Shown in pieces: positions 14,813 to 23,207 of a DNA stretch of 44,604 nt. Below the pieces are notes generated by a model, which did not search any database, had not been told where the DNA came from, and saw only the letters and a list, made by a program, of their open reading frames with translations. The DNA comes from Psychromarinibacter sediminicola (GTDB taxonomy: Bacteria > Pseudomonadota > Alphaproteobacteria > Rhodobacterales > Rhodobacteraceae). Each line of letters starts with the position of its first letter. The stretch's first letter is position 1. The DNA lies in contig NZ_JARGYC010000041.1 of the NCBI RefSeq assembly GCF_029168335.1, positions 1 to 44,604 of the forward strand. The letters are read 5' to 3'. The position numbers and the translations under genes were made by a program.

Positions 14813-17205
14813 GAGCCGTGCCTCCTTGGGTTTTTCGTGTTTTCCGCGCTTCGGATCAGGCCGCGAATGTATTGAGGGCTCAGGGGTTGTCGGTTCGCGA
14901 CCACACCCAGTGGAGCCAGCGCATCGTTGACCGCGTTGGTCACGGCACCGATGGCGCCCATGACGCCACCCTCGGCCATTCCCTTGATGCCTGCCGGAGT
15001 CTGCCGGCTTGGCGTGTTCATGTGCAGGATCTCGAAGTTCGGCAACTCGCAGGCAGTGGCCAGGAGATAATCGGCGAAGGTCGCGCTCATGTTCTGGCCG
15101 GACGCGTCGTAGACGACCTCTTCGAACAGCGCCCCGCTCAGACCCATCGCGATGGCCCCTTGCTGCTGGCCGCGCACCACCACCGGGTTGAGCACGGTGC
15201 CACAATCCTCGGCCACGAGGTAGCGCTCGATCACCACCCGACCCGTGGCCGTCTCGATCGCGACGATGCAGGCGTGGGTGGCGTTCGAGTATGTCATAGG
15301 CGGGGGATCGTAGGTCATCGCGACGTCGAGGCCGGGGGGCACGCCCTCCGGCAGGGCGGTGGGGTCGAGATAGGCCGTCCGCGCGACATCGCGCAGGGTC
15401 AGCTCCGTGTCCTGCCAGGCGTCATCGATCCTTCTCTGGACCCGCCGGTCCCGCAGACGAAGCGACGCCGTGTCGGCCGAGTTTAGCCCTAGCACGGCGG
15501 CGGCGATCGTCAGCACCCGTTCCTGCGCCTTTCGGGCGCAAAGATAGAGCGTTCCGCCGCCGGCCGTCGCACCGCGGCTGCCGCGGCTGCCCATCCCGTA
15601 TGGGGCAATATCGGTATGGCCCATGTGCACGCGCACGTCGTCCGTCCCGACACCGAGCCCTTCGGCCACGGCCTGCGCCAGCGGCGTCTCGTAGCCCTGG
15701 CCCGATCCCATCAGACCCACAGAAGCGTTCACCGCGCCCGATGGCTCGATCCGGACCCAGGCCGCCTCGTGGCCCGAGCCGGCGATGCCGGCGGACTTGT
15801 AGAAATGCGACCCGTAGGTCGTCGATTCGACCACCGTGCAGAAGCCGAGGCCGATCAGTCGCCCGTCGTCGCACGTGGCTCCCTGGCGCCGGCGTATGGC
15901 CGAGACGTCGACCGCCTTGACCGCGGCTTCGAAGGTCTCGGCCGGGCTGATATCCTCCAGCACCTCGCCGGTCGGCATCGTGTGGGGGAAATCCGCCGGG
16001 CTCAGCATGTTCACACGGCGCACTTCCACGGGGTCCAGGCCCAGTTGGCGAGCAATCGCGTCGATGGTGCCGTCCATCACCCAGCTGGTGATCGCCATGG
16101 GGGCCCGCATCGGCCCGCTGCCGCACTTGTTGGTGAGCGCCACCTTTACCTCGTAGGCGTAGTCCCGGATCCGGTACGGACCGGTCAGGATCATGGCCAC
16201 CACGCGGGACATGTAGTTCGCGGGGTAGAAGCAGTAGGCACCGAAGTCCTCGGTGATCTCGAACTCCAGCCCGAGTATCCGCCCCGACCGATCCACCGAG
16301 GCGCGGGTGCGGCAAGTGTTCTCGCGGGCGTGGCTGGCGGCCATCAGGTTTTCCAACCGGTCTTCGCGCCAGCGCACGGACCGCTTCAGGTGCCGCGTGA
16401 GGGCCGCGATGACGAGTTCCTCTCGGTAAAGTGCGATCTTCTGGCCGAAGCCGCCGCCGATGTCGGGACTGACCACAGTGACCTGCGATTCCGAGAGTCC
16501 CAGGCGCCCGGCAAGCTGGCCGCGCAGGGGATGCGGAATCTGGGTGCCGATGTGCATGGTCAGATGCTTGCGCCCTTCGTCCCAGACCGCCACACAGCCA
16601 CGCGTCTCCATTGGGGCGTGGGTCTGGCGATGCTGGTGGAACTCAGCCTCTACCACCGCGTGGGCTTCGCGGCGCCGCGCGGCCGGCGCGCCCGCAGAGA
16701 AACTCTGGCGCGAGACCAGGTTACTTTCCAGGTCATCGTCCACCCGCGGCGCGTCGGGCGCCAGGGCCGCGGCGGCGTCGGTCACGGCCTCCAGCGTGTC
16801 ATAGGTCACCGCGACCCGTTCGGCGGCATCCTCGGCGGTATAGGGGTCCACGGCGAGCACACAGGCGACCGGATCGCCATGGAAGCGGACCTTGCCCTCC
16901 GGCAACGTCGTCATTTTCGTCGGCAGCAGTCCCTCGATCGGCGGAGCCAGTCGCAGCGGATTGGTCCAGGCGTTCAGGTCCTTGCCCGTGAACACGCCCA
17001 CGACACCGTCGAGTTCCAGCGCCTCGACCGTATCGATCTCCCGGATCCGCGCATGTCCGTGCGGGGAACGGACGAAAACCGCGTGCAGCGCTCCGGGGAT
17101 CGCGATGTCGTCGACGAAACGCCCCTGCCCCGTCAGGAGCCGCCGATCCTCGCGCCGGGGAAGCGGCTTGCCGATCTCGGTGAAATCCTCGCTATCCACC
17201 GTCAT
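14809..17205 (-). CDS. Molybdenum hydroxylase large subunit (CoxL/xanthine dehydrogenase family, molybdopterin-binding)
   Basis: A 798-residue catalytic subunit. The aldehyde oxidase a/b hammerhead domain (about 20-125, LTGQGRFVDDIAIPGALHAV) is followed by the two Mo-cofactor domains. GGGFGQK (about 248-254), GSGQGYETPLAQ (about 500) and the catalytic glutamate in IKGMAEGGVMGA (about 742) are present. The loop that in CO dehydrogenase is AYRCSFR and in xanthine dehydrogenase AYRGAG reads CGSGPMRAPMAI here, so the substrate is neither CO nor obviously a purine. ATG 17205 overlaps the FeS subunit stop. It should hydroxylate an aldehyde or N-heterocycle with water as oxygen source. Confidence 0.9.
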   Translation of the reverse strand: MTVDSEDFTEIGKPLPRREDRRLLTGQGRFVDDIAIPGALHAVFVRSPHGHARIREIDTVEALELDGVVGVFTGKDLNAWTNPLRLAPPIEGLLPTKMTTLPEGKVRFHGDPVACVLAVDPYTAEDAAERVAVTYDTLEAVTDAAAALAPDAPRVDDDLESNLVSRQSFSAGAPAARRREAHAVVEAEFHQHRQTHAPMETRGCVAVWDEGRKHLTMHIGTQIPHPLRGQLAGRLGLSESQVTVVSPDIGGGFGQKIALYREELVIAALTRHLKRSVRWREDRLENLMAASHARENTCRTRASVDRSGRILGLEFEITEDFGAYCFYPANYMSRVVAMILTGPYRIRDYAYEVKVALTNKCGSGPMRAPMAITSWVMDGTIDAIARQLGLDPVEVRRVNMLSPADFPHTMPTGEVLEDISPAETFEAAVKAVDVSAIRRRQGATCDDGRLIGLGFCTVVESTTYGSHFYKSAGIAGSGHEAAWVRIEPSGAVNASVGLMGSGQGYETPLAQAVAEGLGVGTDDVRVHMGHTDIAPYGMGSRGSRGATAGGGTLYLCARKAQERVLTIAAAVLGLNSADTASLRLRDRRVQRRIDDAWQDTELTLRDVARTAYLDPTALPEGVPPGLDVAMTYDPPPMTYSNATHACIVAIETATGRVVIERYLVAEDCGTVLNPVVVRGQQQGAIAMGLSGALFEEVVYDASGQNMSATFADYLLATACELPNFEILHMNTPSRQTPAGIKGMAEGGVMGAIGAVTNAVNDALAPLGVVANRQPLSPQYIRGLIRSAENTKNPRRHGS

Positions 17206-17687
17206 TCCGGCTCGCCCCGCATCCCGGCGGCGGCCTTTTTCACGGCCGCGACGATGTTCTCGTATCCGGTGCAACGGCAGAGATTGCCCGATAGGACGTC
17301 CCTGATCTCGTCCTCGGTCGGGTCGGGGTTGTCCCTGAGATACGCCTCGAACGTGACCAGGATCCCGGGCGTGCAGAACCCGCATTGCAAGCCATGCTCG
17401 TCCTGCATCGCCTGCTGCAGAGGGCTGTAGCCGTCTGTGCCCCCGAGACCTTCGATCGTGGTGATCTCGTGGCCTTCCATCTGCATCGCGTAGGTAAGGC
17501 AGGCGCGCGCCGGCCGGCCGTCGATCAGGACCGTGCAGGCCCCGCAGACCCCGTGCTCGCACCCGACGTGGGTTCCCGTCAGGCCGCAGTCCTCGCGCAG
17601 CGCGTCGGACAAGAGCCGGCGGGCCTGCACCGAGATCCTGTGCGTGTCGCCGTTCACGCTAAGCTCGATATCGTGTCTGCTATCCAT
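17202..17687 (-). CDS. Molybdenum hydroxylase small subunit, two [2Fe-2S] clusters (CoxS type)
   Basis: A 161-residue iron-sulfur subunit. The plant-type ferredoxin domain binds one cluster with C43, C48, C51 (GCEHGVCGACTV) and C63. The helical C-terminal domain binds the second with C102, C105 (QCGFCTPG), C137 and C139 (NLCRCTGYENI). All eight ligands are present, so electron transfer from Mo to FAD should work. The start at 17687 overlaps the FAD subunit by 8 bases, and its stop overlaps the large-subunit start (ATGA). The subunit order FAD-FeS-Mo is the usual coxMSL order. Confidence 0.93.
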   Translation of the reverse strand: MDSRHDIELSVNGDTHRISVQARRLLSDALREDCGLTGTHVGCEHGVCGACTVLIDGRPARACLTYAMQMEGHEITTIEGLGGTDGYSPLQQAMQDEHGLQCGFCTPGILVTFEAYLRDNPDPTEDEIRDVLSGNLCRCTGYENIVAAVKKAAAGMRGEPE

Positions 17688-18561
17688 GCCGTTCTCCGGC
17701 CAGCGAAAGAGCGTCTGTCAAGGCCCCGCGAAGCAGGTTGCAGGCAAGCTCGCGGCGATAAACGGCCGGGAGTCCGGGCGCATCCTCGGGCTCCACCCGC
17801 TGCGCGGCCTGACCGGCAAGGTCGCTCGCCCAGCTTTCGCCCGGCGCGCCCTCGTCATCTGGGTCCTCCAAATCGTGAAGCCGGAAGGGCACCGGCGCGA
17901 CGCCCCCAAGGCCAAGACGCATGTCGGCGAGCCGTCCGTCCGGGTTGCGACGCAGCCAGACCGCGGCGCTTACGATCGCGAAGTCGCCGCGACGGCGACT
18001 GAATAGGCGCATCCCCCAACCGGCCTTCGCAGCGCTGGGCTTGGGGAAGCGGATGGCAACGACCATTTCGTCTTCGTTGAGGTCGACCGTCATGACGTTC
18101 TGCAGAAAATCCGCCGCCGGGATCGAGCGCGTACCTGCCGCCGACCGCAGCACGATCTCGGCGGCGAGGGTGACCGCGACCAGCGGCAGTTGCGCCGCCG
18201 GATCGGCATGGACGAGGCTGCCGCCGATCGTTCCCCTCTGGCGGATCGCAAAATGCCCGATCGTCGCGGCGGCATACGCCAGCAGCGGCAGGGCGCGCAG
18301 GATCTCGGGCGCGGTCGCCAGACGGTGGTGGCGTGTGAGCGCGCCGATCTCGATCACGTCGGCCGCCTCGCGCACGTAGTCGAGTTCCAGCAGGTCGTTC
18401 AGGTCGATCACGACCTCGGGCCGAACCAGCCGCATGTTCAGCATCGGCCCGAGACTCTGACCGCCGCTAAGAAGCTTGGCCGAACGTCCGTGGGCCTGAA
18501 GGAGCGCGACCGCGTCCTCGACACTGGCCGGCCGCTGGTAGTCGAAGGCGACGGGTTTCAT
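17680..18561 (-). CDS. Molybdenum hydroxylase medium subunit, FAD-binding (CoxM type)
   Basis: A 293-residue subunit with the FAD-binding domain (LLSGGQSLGPMLNMRL around 31-46 and IRQRGTIGGSLVHADPAAQLP around 108-128, split by family consensus) and a C-terminal CO-dehydrogenase flavoprotein domain (FSRRRGDFAIVSAAVWL). It passes electrons from the iron-sulfur subunit to an acceptor, here possibly the quinone pool through CoxG anchoring. The start at 18561 (MKPVAFDYQRP) is typical of the family and lies 7 bases after the ATPase stop, so transport and oxidation genes share one transcript. Confidence 0.92.
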   Translation of the reverse strand: MKPVAFDYQRPASVEDAVALLQAHGRSAKLLSGGQSLGPMLNMRLVRPEVVIDLNDLLELDYVREAADVIEIGALTRHHRLATAPEILRALPLLAYAAATIGHFAIRQRGTIGGSLVHADPAAQLPLVAVTLAAEIVLRSAAGTRSIPAADFLQNVMTVDLNEDEMVVAIRFPKPSAAKAGWGMRLFSRRRGDFAIVSAAVWLRRNPDGRLADMRLGLGGVAPVPFRLHDLEDPDDEGAPGESWASDLAGQAAQRVEPEDAPGLPAVYRRELACNLLRGALTDALSLAGERHG

Positions 18562-18568
18562 CGGCGCC

Positions 18569-19678
18569 TCACTCGCCCGCCCACAGAAGGCTCCGCCCGT
18601 TCTCGGGGTCGAAGAAGTGCAGCCGCTCGAGGTCCACCGAGAGCGAGAGCGCCTCCCCGGCCTTGTGACGCAGGTCCTTGCCGACCCTGAAGAACAGGTC
18701 GACGCCTTCCACCTGCATTTCCAGGAACTGGTCCGAACCGACCGGAAGCACAGACTGCACGTGGCCCGCCAGCGTCGCGCCATCCGCGGGTTCGCTACGC
18801 TCGTCCACATCCTCGGCCCGCAGACCGAGCCTCACGCTACGGCCCGACTGCCCGTCCAGCCGGTCCGCCATCCACCCCGGCAGGCGAAGCGACAGGGCAC
18901 CCCGACGGAACCAGGCCGTTCCCTCCCCGTCAACGTCCAGCGTGCCGTCGATGTAGTTGATCGGCGGGCTCCCGAGGAAAGAGGCCACAAAGGTGTTGCG
19001 CGGCCGTTCATAGATTTCGTCCGGCGCGCCGATCTGCTGCACGAGGCCATCGCACATGACCACGATACGGTCTGCCAGGGTCAATGCCTCCGCCTGATCG
19101 TGGGTCACGTAGACGAAGGTCGTGGCCATCGCGCGATGCAGCTCCTTAATCTCGGCCCGCATCGATATCCGCAACGCCGCATCGAGGTTGGAGAGCGGCT
19201 CGTCCATCAGGAAAACGGCCGGGTCGCGGACCATCGCGCGCCCCAGCGCCACCCGCTGCCGTTGCCCGCCCGAAAGATGCGACGGCCGACGGTCGAGCAG
19301 GTGGTCGATCTCCAGGCGCTTGGCCGCGTCCCGGACCCGGCGCTCGATCTCGTGAGCGGGCCGCTTGCGCATGTGCAGCCCGAAGGCAATGTTGTCGAAT
19401 ACGGACTTGTGCGGGTAGAGCGCATAGCTCTGGAAGACCATGGCCACGTCGCGCCTGTGCGGCGGCGCGTAGTTCACCATCTCATCGTCGAACAGCAACT
19501 CGCCATTCGATACCTCCTCGAGTCCTGCGATCATGTTCAGGGTGGTGGATTTGCCGCAACCCGAAGGACCGAGCAGCACCACGAATTCCCGATGCGCGAT
19601 GTCCAGCTCGAGGTCCTTCACGGCGTGGAAGCCGTTGGGATACTTCTTGTCGACGTTTTGAAACCGAATGCGGGCCAA
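18569..19678 (-). CDS. CUT1-type ABC transporter ATP-binding protein (UgpC/MalK group)
   Basis: A 369-residue ATPase. Walker A GPSGCGKST (37-45), Q-loop VFQSYALYP (81-89), signature LSGGQ (135-139), Walker B FLMDE (156-160) and H-loop VTHDQAEAL are intact. The C-terminal 120 residues form the OB-fold (TOBE) regulatory domain of the MalK group. It powers uptake by the two permeases encoded immediately upstream. Spacing is 16 bases from the second permease and 7 bases to the FAD subunit. MalK-type ATPases usually serve sugars, polyols or glycerol-3-phosphate, which bears on the operon's substrate. Confidence 0.93.
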   Translation of the reverse strand: MARIRFQNVDKKYPNGFHAVKDLELDIAHREFVVLLGPSGCGKSTTLNMIAGLEEVSNGELLFDDEMVNYAPPHRRDVAMVFQSYALYPHKSVFDNIAFGLHMRKRPAHEIERRVRDAAKRLEIDHLLDRRPSHLSGGQRQRVALGRAMVRDPAVFLMDEPLSNLDAALRISMRAEIKELHRAMATTFVYVTHDQAEALTLADRIVVMCDGLVQQIGAPDEIYERPRNTFVASFLGSPPINYIDGTLDVDGEGTAWFRRGALSLRLPGWMADRLDGQSGRSVRLGLRAEDVDERSEPADGATLAGHVQSVLPVGSDQFLEMQVEGVDLFFRVGKDLRHKAGEALSLSVDLERLHFFDPENGRSLLWAGE

Positions 19679-19694
19679 GTTGGCTCTCCCTGGG

Positions 19695-20663
19695 TTATCC
19701 CTTGACCGCGCCGGCCGTCAGGCCCGACACGATGTAACGTTCGAACAGGATGGCCACGATCACCGGCGGGATGATCGCAAGCACACCCGCCGCGTTGATG
19801 AACGAGAAGCTGATCGTGAAATCCGACGTGAAGGAGGCGAGCAGGATCGGCAATGTCTGCGACGCCTCGGTCTGCGTGAACATCAGCGCCAGAAGGAACT
19901 CGTTCCAGCTTGTCAGGAAGGTGAAAAGCACGACGGCGACGAGCGACGGAAGCGACAGCGGCAGGAACACCCGCAGAAGCGACTGAAGCCGCGAACACCC
20001 GTCGACCCGCGCGGCCTTGTCGAGTTCGTCGGGCAACCCTTCGAAGTACTGGATCAGGATGAAGACGGTGAAGGGCACTGTGATCGCGAGGTAGGTGATC
20101 ACTAGCGATGATATAGTGTCCAGCAGCCCGAGCTTCCGGATCACGAGGAAGAAGGGCACGACAAGCGCGATGTCGGGGATCACCCGGGTGATCAGGATAA
20201 AATAGACCGATCCGTTGCGGCCCCAGTAGCGGATCTTCGCCATCGCGTAGGCGGCCGGGACCCCGACCAGCAGGTTGAAGATCACGACGAGCGTTGCGAC
20301 GAGAAAGCTGTTCCACATCGCCGGAAGCAGGTTCTGCGCCGTCGACGGGATGAATCCCCCGGCTGCGGGATCCACGCCGCTTCGGTTTTCGTAGGTGACC
20401 TCCTCTTCCTCGGTCGCCTTGAAGATCGCCCTGAAATTCTGAAGCGTCGGTTCTTCGGGTATCCAGTGCGGCGGCACGGACACGATCTCTGCCTCCGTCT
20501 GGATCGAGGACGAGACAAGCCACGCCACCGGAGCGAGAACGTAGAAGAGCAGAACGACGGAGCTTACAAGGATTACGCCTGTCCGGGTCCAGGCCGCGAT
20601 GGTCTGACGGCGGCGATAGTCGGCACCCGTCACGGCGCGCGGCTGCGGTTGCGCGGTGCTCAT
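19695..20663 (-). CDS. ABC transporter permease, MalG/UgpE type
   Basis: A 322-residue inner-membrane permease with about six membrane segments, the first at 31-52 (GVILVSSVVLLFYVLAPVAWL). The EAA loop reads ELDKAARVDGCSRLQSLLRVFLP, the contact site for the ATPase. Between segments 1 and 2 there is an unusually long periplasmic loop (about 60-115, with EATEEEEVTYENRSG-like acidic stretch and PAAGGFIPSTAQN), which is longer than in typical MalG proteins. The ATG at 20663 lies 2 bases after the first permease's stop. Together the two permeases form the translocation pore. Confidence 0.9.
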   Translation of the reverse strand: MSTAQPQPRAVTGADYRRRQTIAAWTRTGVILVSSVVLLFYVLAPVAWLVSSSIQTEAEIVSVPPHWIPEEPTLQNFRAIFKATEEEEVTYENRSGVDPAAGGFIPSTAQNLLPAMWNSFLVATLVVIFNLLVGVPAAYAMAKIRYWGRNGSVYFILITRVIPDIALVVPFFLVIRKLGLLDTISSLVITYLAITVPFTVFILIQYFEGLPDELDKAARVDGCSRLQSLLRVFLPLSLPSLVAVVLFTFLTSWNEFLLALMFTQTEASQTLPILLASFTSDFTISFSFINAAGVLAIIPPVIVAILFERYIVSGLTAGAVKG

Positions 20664-20665
20664 GC

Positions 20666-21586
20666 TCAGACCCTCCGCCCGAGGAAACGAATGATGAAGT
20701 AGGCCAGCACGAAGGTGACGATCGCCAGGATGTAGGACATCGCCGCGCCGCTGCCGAAGGAAAGGTTGCGGAAGGTCTCGACATAAATGTGCCAGGACAG
20801 GACGTGCGACGCGTCGCCCGGACCGCCTTCGGTGAGGATGAAGAACAGGTCGAAATGCCGGATCGCCATCATCGTCTCGTAAATCATCACTAGCATGAAA
20901 CCCGGCTTCATCGACGGCAGTGTCACATGGGTGAAACGCTGCCAGATGCCAGCGCCGTCCACCCTTGCGGCCTGGTACAGGTCGGCCGGAATGGATTTCA
21001 GCGTGACAAGCAGCAGGATCGTGGCCAGCGGCACCTCCTTCCAGACGAAGGCGTTCGCGATCAGGAAGATCGTCTTGTCCTGGTCTCCCAGCCAGACCAT
21101 GTACTTGTCGATGAAATCGAGCTGGTAGAGGACCCCGTTCAGCGCGCCGTAACCGGAATCGTAGATCCACTTCCACATCAGCGCGTTTGCCACGTAGGGG
21201 ATCGCCCAGGGGATCAGGAGGATGGTGCTGAGCACCCGCCGCCCGCGGAAGTCCTGGTTGAGAAGCAGCGACACGAGCAGAGCGATCACCGCGATCGCCG
21301 CAACCGAGGTCACGGTGAACGTCACTGTACGTGCCACCGAGACCCAGAAAAGCTCGTTGCCCAGCAGGTCGGTATAGTTCTCGAACCAGACGAACGGCGT
21401 CCGGTTCGGTCGCGTGAGCTTCATCCGGAAAAAGCTCAGCCACAGCGAATACAGGATCGGAAAGACGGCCACGGCCATCAAAACGGCCATGACGGGAAGC
21501 AGGAACAGAACCGCGCTGCGTTCCTCATATCCGAACCGCTGGCGCCAGCCGTGCGGCGCCGTTTGGGAGAGTGCCTGATCAGTCAA
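20666..21586 (-). CDS. ABC transporter permease, MalF/UgpA type
   Basis: A 306-residue permease with six predicted membrane helices (first about 26-47, VLFLLPVMAVLMAVAVFPILYSL). EAA loop: ADLYQAARVDGAGIWQRFTHVTLP. Its second half includes the RHFDLFFILTEGGPG motif typical of CUT1 permeases. It forms the heterodimeric pore with the MalG-type partner encoded directly downstream. The start at 21586 follows a 96-base gap after the binding-protein stop that contains a strong hairpin, consistent with lower expression of the membrane parts. Confidence 0.92.
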   Translation of the reverse strand: MTDQALSQTAPHGWRQRFGYEERSAVLFLLPVMAVLMAVAVFPILYSLWLSFFRMKLTRPNRTPFVWFENYTDLLGNELFWVSVARTVTFTVTSVAAIAVIALLVSLLLNQDFRGRRVLSTILLIPWAIPYVANALMWKWIYDSGYGALNGVLYQLDFIDKYMVWLGDQDKTIFLIANAFVWKEVPLATILLLVTLKSIPADLYQAARVDGAGIWQRFTHVTLPSMKPGFMLVMIYETMMAIRHFDLFFILTEGGPGDASHVLSWHIYVETFRNLSFGSGAAMSYILAIVTFVLAYFIIRFLGRRV

Positions 21587-21641
21587 GTGCGATAACCGGT
21601 GGCCGGAGGACCGCTCGGGCGCCGGCCCGGAGCGTAGAACC

Positions 21642-21662
21642 GGAGGGCGCGCCGCGCCCTCC
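21642..21662 (-). terminator. Attenuator or 3'-stabilising hairpin after the binding-protein gene
   Basis: GGAGGGCGCG and CGCGCCCTCC form a perfect 10-bp G/C stem around a single base, in the 96-base gap between binding protein and first permease. No T run follows on the minus strand. In periplasmic transport operons such hairpins usually protect the upstream message from 3' decay and give excess binding protein, and that is the likely role here. Confidence 0.6.
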
Positions 21663-21682
21663 GAGGGTGAAAAGAGCGAGCG

Positions 21683-23014
21683 TTAGTATTCCGACTTCAG
21701 CTCCGCCCACAGTTCCGCGGACTTCTCCAGCGCCGCTTTCGGATCGACGTTGCCCAAGATCGCGGATTGCCACGCCGATCCGTTGGTTTCGCTCCACTCG
21801 CCGAACCACGGCGTGATCACATCCTTCTTGCGGGCCTGCGCCTGCTGTTTCTGGATCATGTCCACGTCGCCATAGGCGTCGTAGGCGGCCCGGATCTCGG
21901 GATCCTCGAAGAGCGGCTTGACGCCGAAGCCCGCACCGATATCGAGGAAAAGGAGCTTCTGGAACTTGTACTCCCCGTCCGCCTTACCGCCGAACCACTC
22001 GATGAGCTTGGCGGTGTTCTCGGCGCGCTGCTGATCCGCCGCGGCCTGCGCCGACATCCCGTGGAATCGCATCCAGCCCACCGTGTCATGCGCGCCATTG
22101 CTGCCCATGGGCATCATGGCCTGCTTCACGTTTCCGGCCACCTGCGACTGCTCCGGGTCGTTCAGCATCCGCAGACGGTACTTGGCGACCAGCGCGAAGG
22201 CGTGGTTGCCGGATGCGAAGGCCTTCAACCCGGAAAGCTCGCCGGTTTCAACGCAAGCGGGCGAGATGATCCCATGCTTTCTGACGCCGTCGACCACCCA
22301 CCGGAGCGCCTCGACCGCGCCGTTGCCTTCGTGCTGCATGATCGCGTCGCCGTTGTCGTCGACGAAACGCCCGCCGTGCGAATAGACCAGTGCCGACATG
22401 AACTCGATCAGCCAGCTTTCCTGCGCCATGGCCAGCATCATCGGGTATTCCGCGATGCCCTTCTCCTTCATGACCAGCGATTGCTCGACCACTTCGTCCC
22501 AGGTTTCCGGCGGCGCGTCGAAGCCCGCTTCCTTCAGCTTCTCCTCGTCATAGAGGAACGCCATGAAATCGGTGTAGTAAGTCAGGCCGTACTGACGCCC
22601 GTCGTAGGTCATGGAGTTCGTGCAGAAATCCTCGGCCTCGGCGTTGTATTTCATCAGGAAATCGAAATCGTCGACCGGGGCGATCCATCCGGCCTCGGCC
22701 CATTCCGGCAGCCAGGCGTCCGAAACCCACATCATGTCGAGCGGCGCGCCCCCAACGAACTTGGTGACCATGCCTTCGCGGTACTGGGCCCACGGCGAGT
22801 TGCCGTAGTTCACCGGAATGCCGGTGTGCTCCTCGAAAGCCGTCAGGTGGCTTTTCACCGTGTCGACCGCGGCCGACCACGTATGCAGGTTCACGGGCGA
22901 CGCAGACTGGGCAAGGGCCAACCGGCCAGGCGCCGCAAGCCCCAGCGCGCCCGCCGCGGCCGAAGTCTGCATGAACTGCCGTCTGCCCATGCTTGGCATT
23001 CTGCTAGTTTTCAT
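21683..23014 (-). CDS. ABC transporter extracellular solute-binding protein with Tat signal (CUT1)
   Basis: A 443-residue periplasmic binding protein, family 1. The N terminus has a twin-arginine signal (R11-R12, GRRQFMQ) and a hydrophobic stretch ending LALAQ, which suggests folded export. The mature part starts near SPVNLHTWSAAVDTVKSHL and has the family's WVSDAWLPEWAEAGWIAPVDD segment and a tryptophan-rich pocket region. ATG 23014 is chosen for the signal peptide and the AGAAGGA site; upstream codons lack support. It is the first gene of a nine-gene operon that continues to coxG. The ligand should be the substrate of the encoded oxidation enzymes, identity unknown. Confidence 0.9.
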   Translation of the reverse strand: MKTSRMPSMGRRQFMQTSAAAGALGLAAPGRLALAQSASPVNLHTWSAAVDTVKSHLTAFEEHTGIPVNYGNSPWAQYREGMVTKFVGGAPLDMMWVSDAWLPEWAEAGWIAPVDDFDFLMKYNAEAEDFCTNSMTYDGRQYGLTYYTDFMAFLYDEEKLKEAGFDAPPETWDEVVEQSLVMKEKGIAEYPMMLAMAQESWLIEFMSALVYSHGGRFVDDNGDAIMQHEGNGAVEALRWVVDGVRKHGIISPACVETGELSGLKAFASGNHAFALVAKYRLRMLNDPEQSQVAGNVKQAMMPMGSNGAHDTVGWMRFHGMSAQAAADQQRAENTAKLIEWFGGKADGEYKFQKLLFLDIGAGFGVKPLFEDPEIRAAYDAYGDVDMIQKQQAQARKKDVITPWFGEWSETNGSAWQSAILGNVDPKAALEKSAELWAELKSEY

Positions 23015-23128
23015 CTCCCTGTTCCTTCTTCTCAGGCGCGGGAACCGCACCGCCCCGCCGGCGGCCGGCATGCCGCCGCGGAAGACGCGACCGATGCCGA
23101 CGTCAAAACGCTAAGCGCGGAGACACTA

Positions 23129-23146
23129 TGTCGTCAAGTGATGACA
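23129..23146. promoter_or_regulatory. Operator-like inverted repeat upstream of the ABC/molybdenum operon
   Basis: TGTCGTCA-AG-TGATGACA: 8-bp arms with one mismatch, centred about 125 bases before the binding-protein start. A closely related copy (15 of 18 positions, reverse complement) is found at 23992-24009, between tetR and the NIPSNAP gene. The pair flanks the tetR gene on both sides, the usual pattern for a local TetR regulon. Confidence 0.65.
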
Positions 23147-23207
23147 TTCAGGAATCTAGATGCCGGCCGCAAAACGCTCGCGAATGGAGCACCTGCAGAT
23201 CAAACAT

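Noticed and set aside
15616-17430. Plus-strand frame of 604 codons opposite the Mo subunit
   Set aside because: Shadow of the molybdenum large-subunit gene; low complexity and no start context.
14809-18561. Carbon monoxide dehydrogenase coxMSL
   Set aside because: The CO-specific AYRCSFR loop is not present in the large subunit, so a general molybdenum hydroxylase call is safer.
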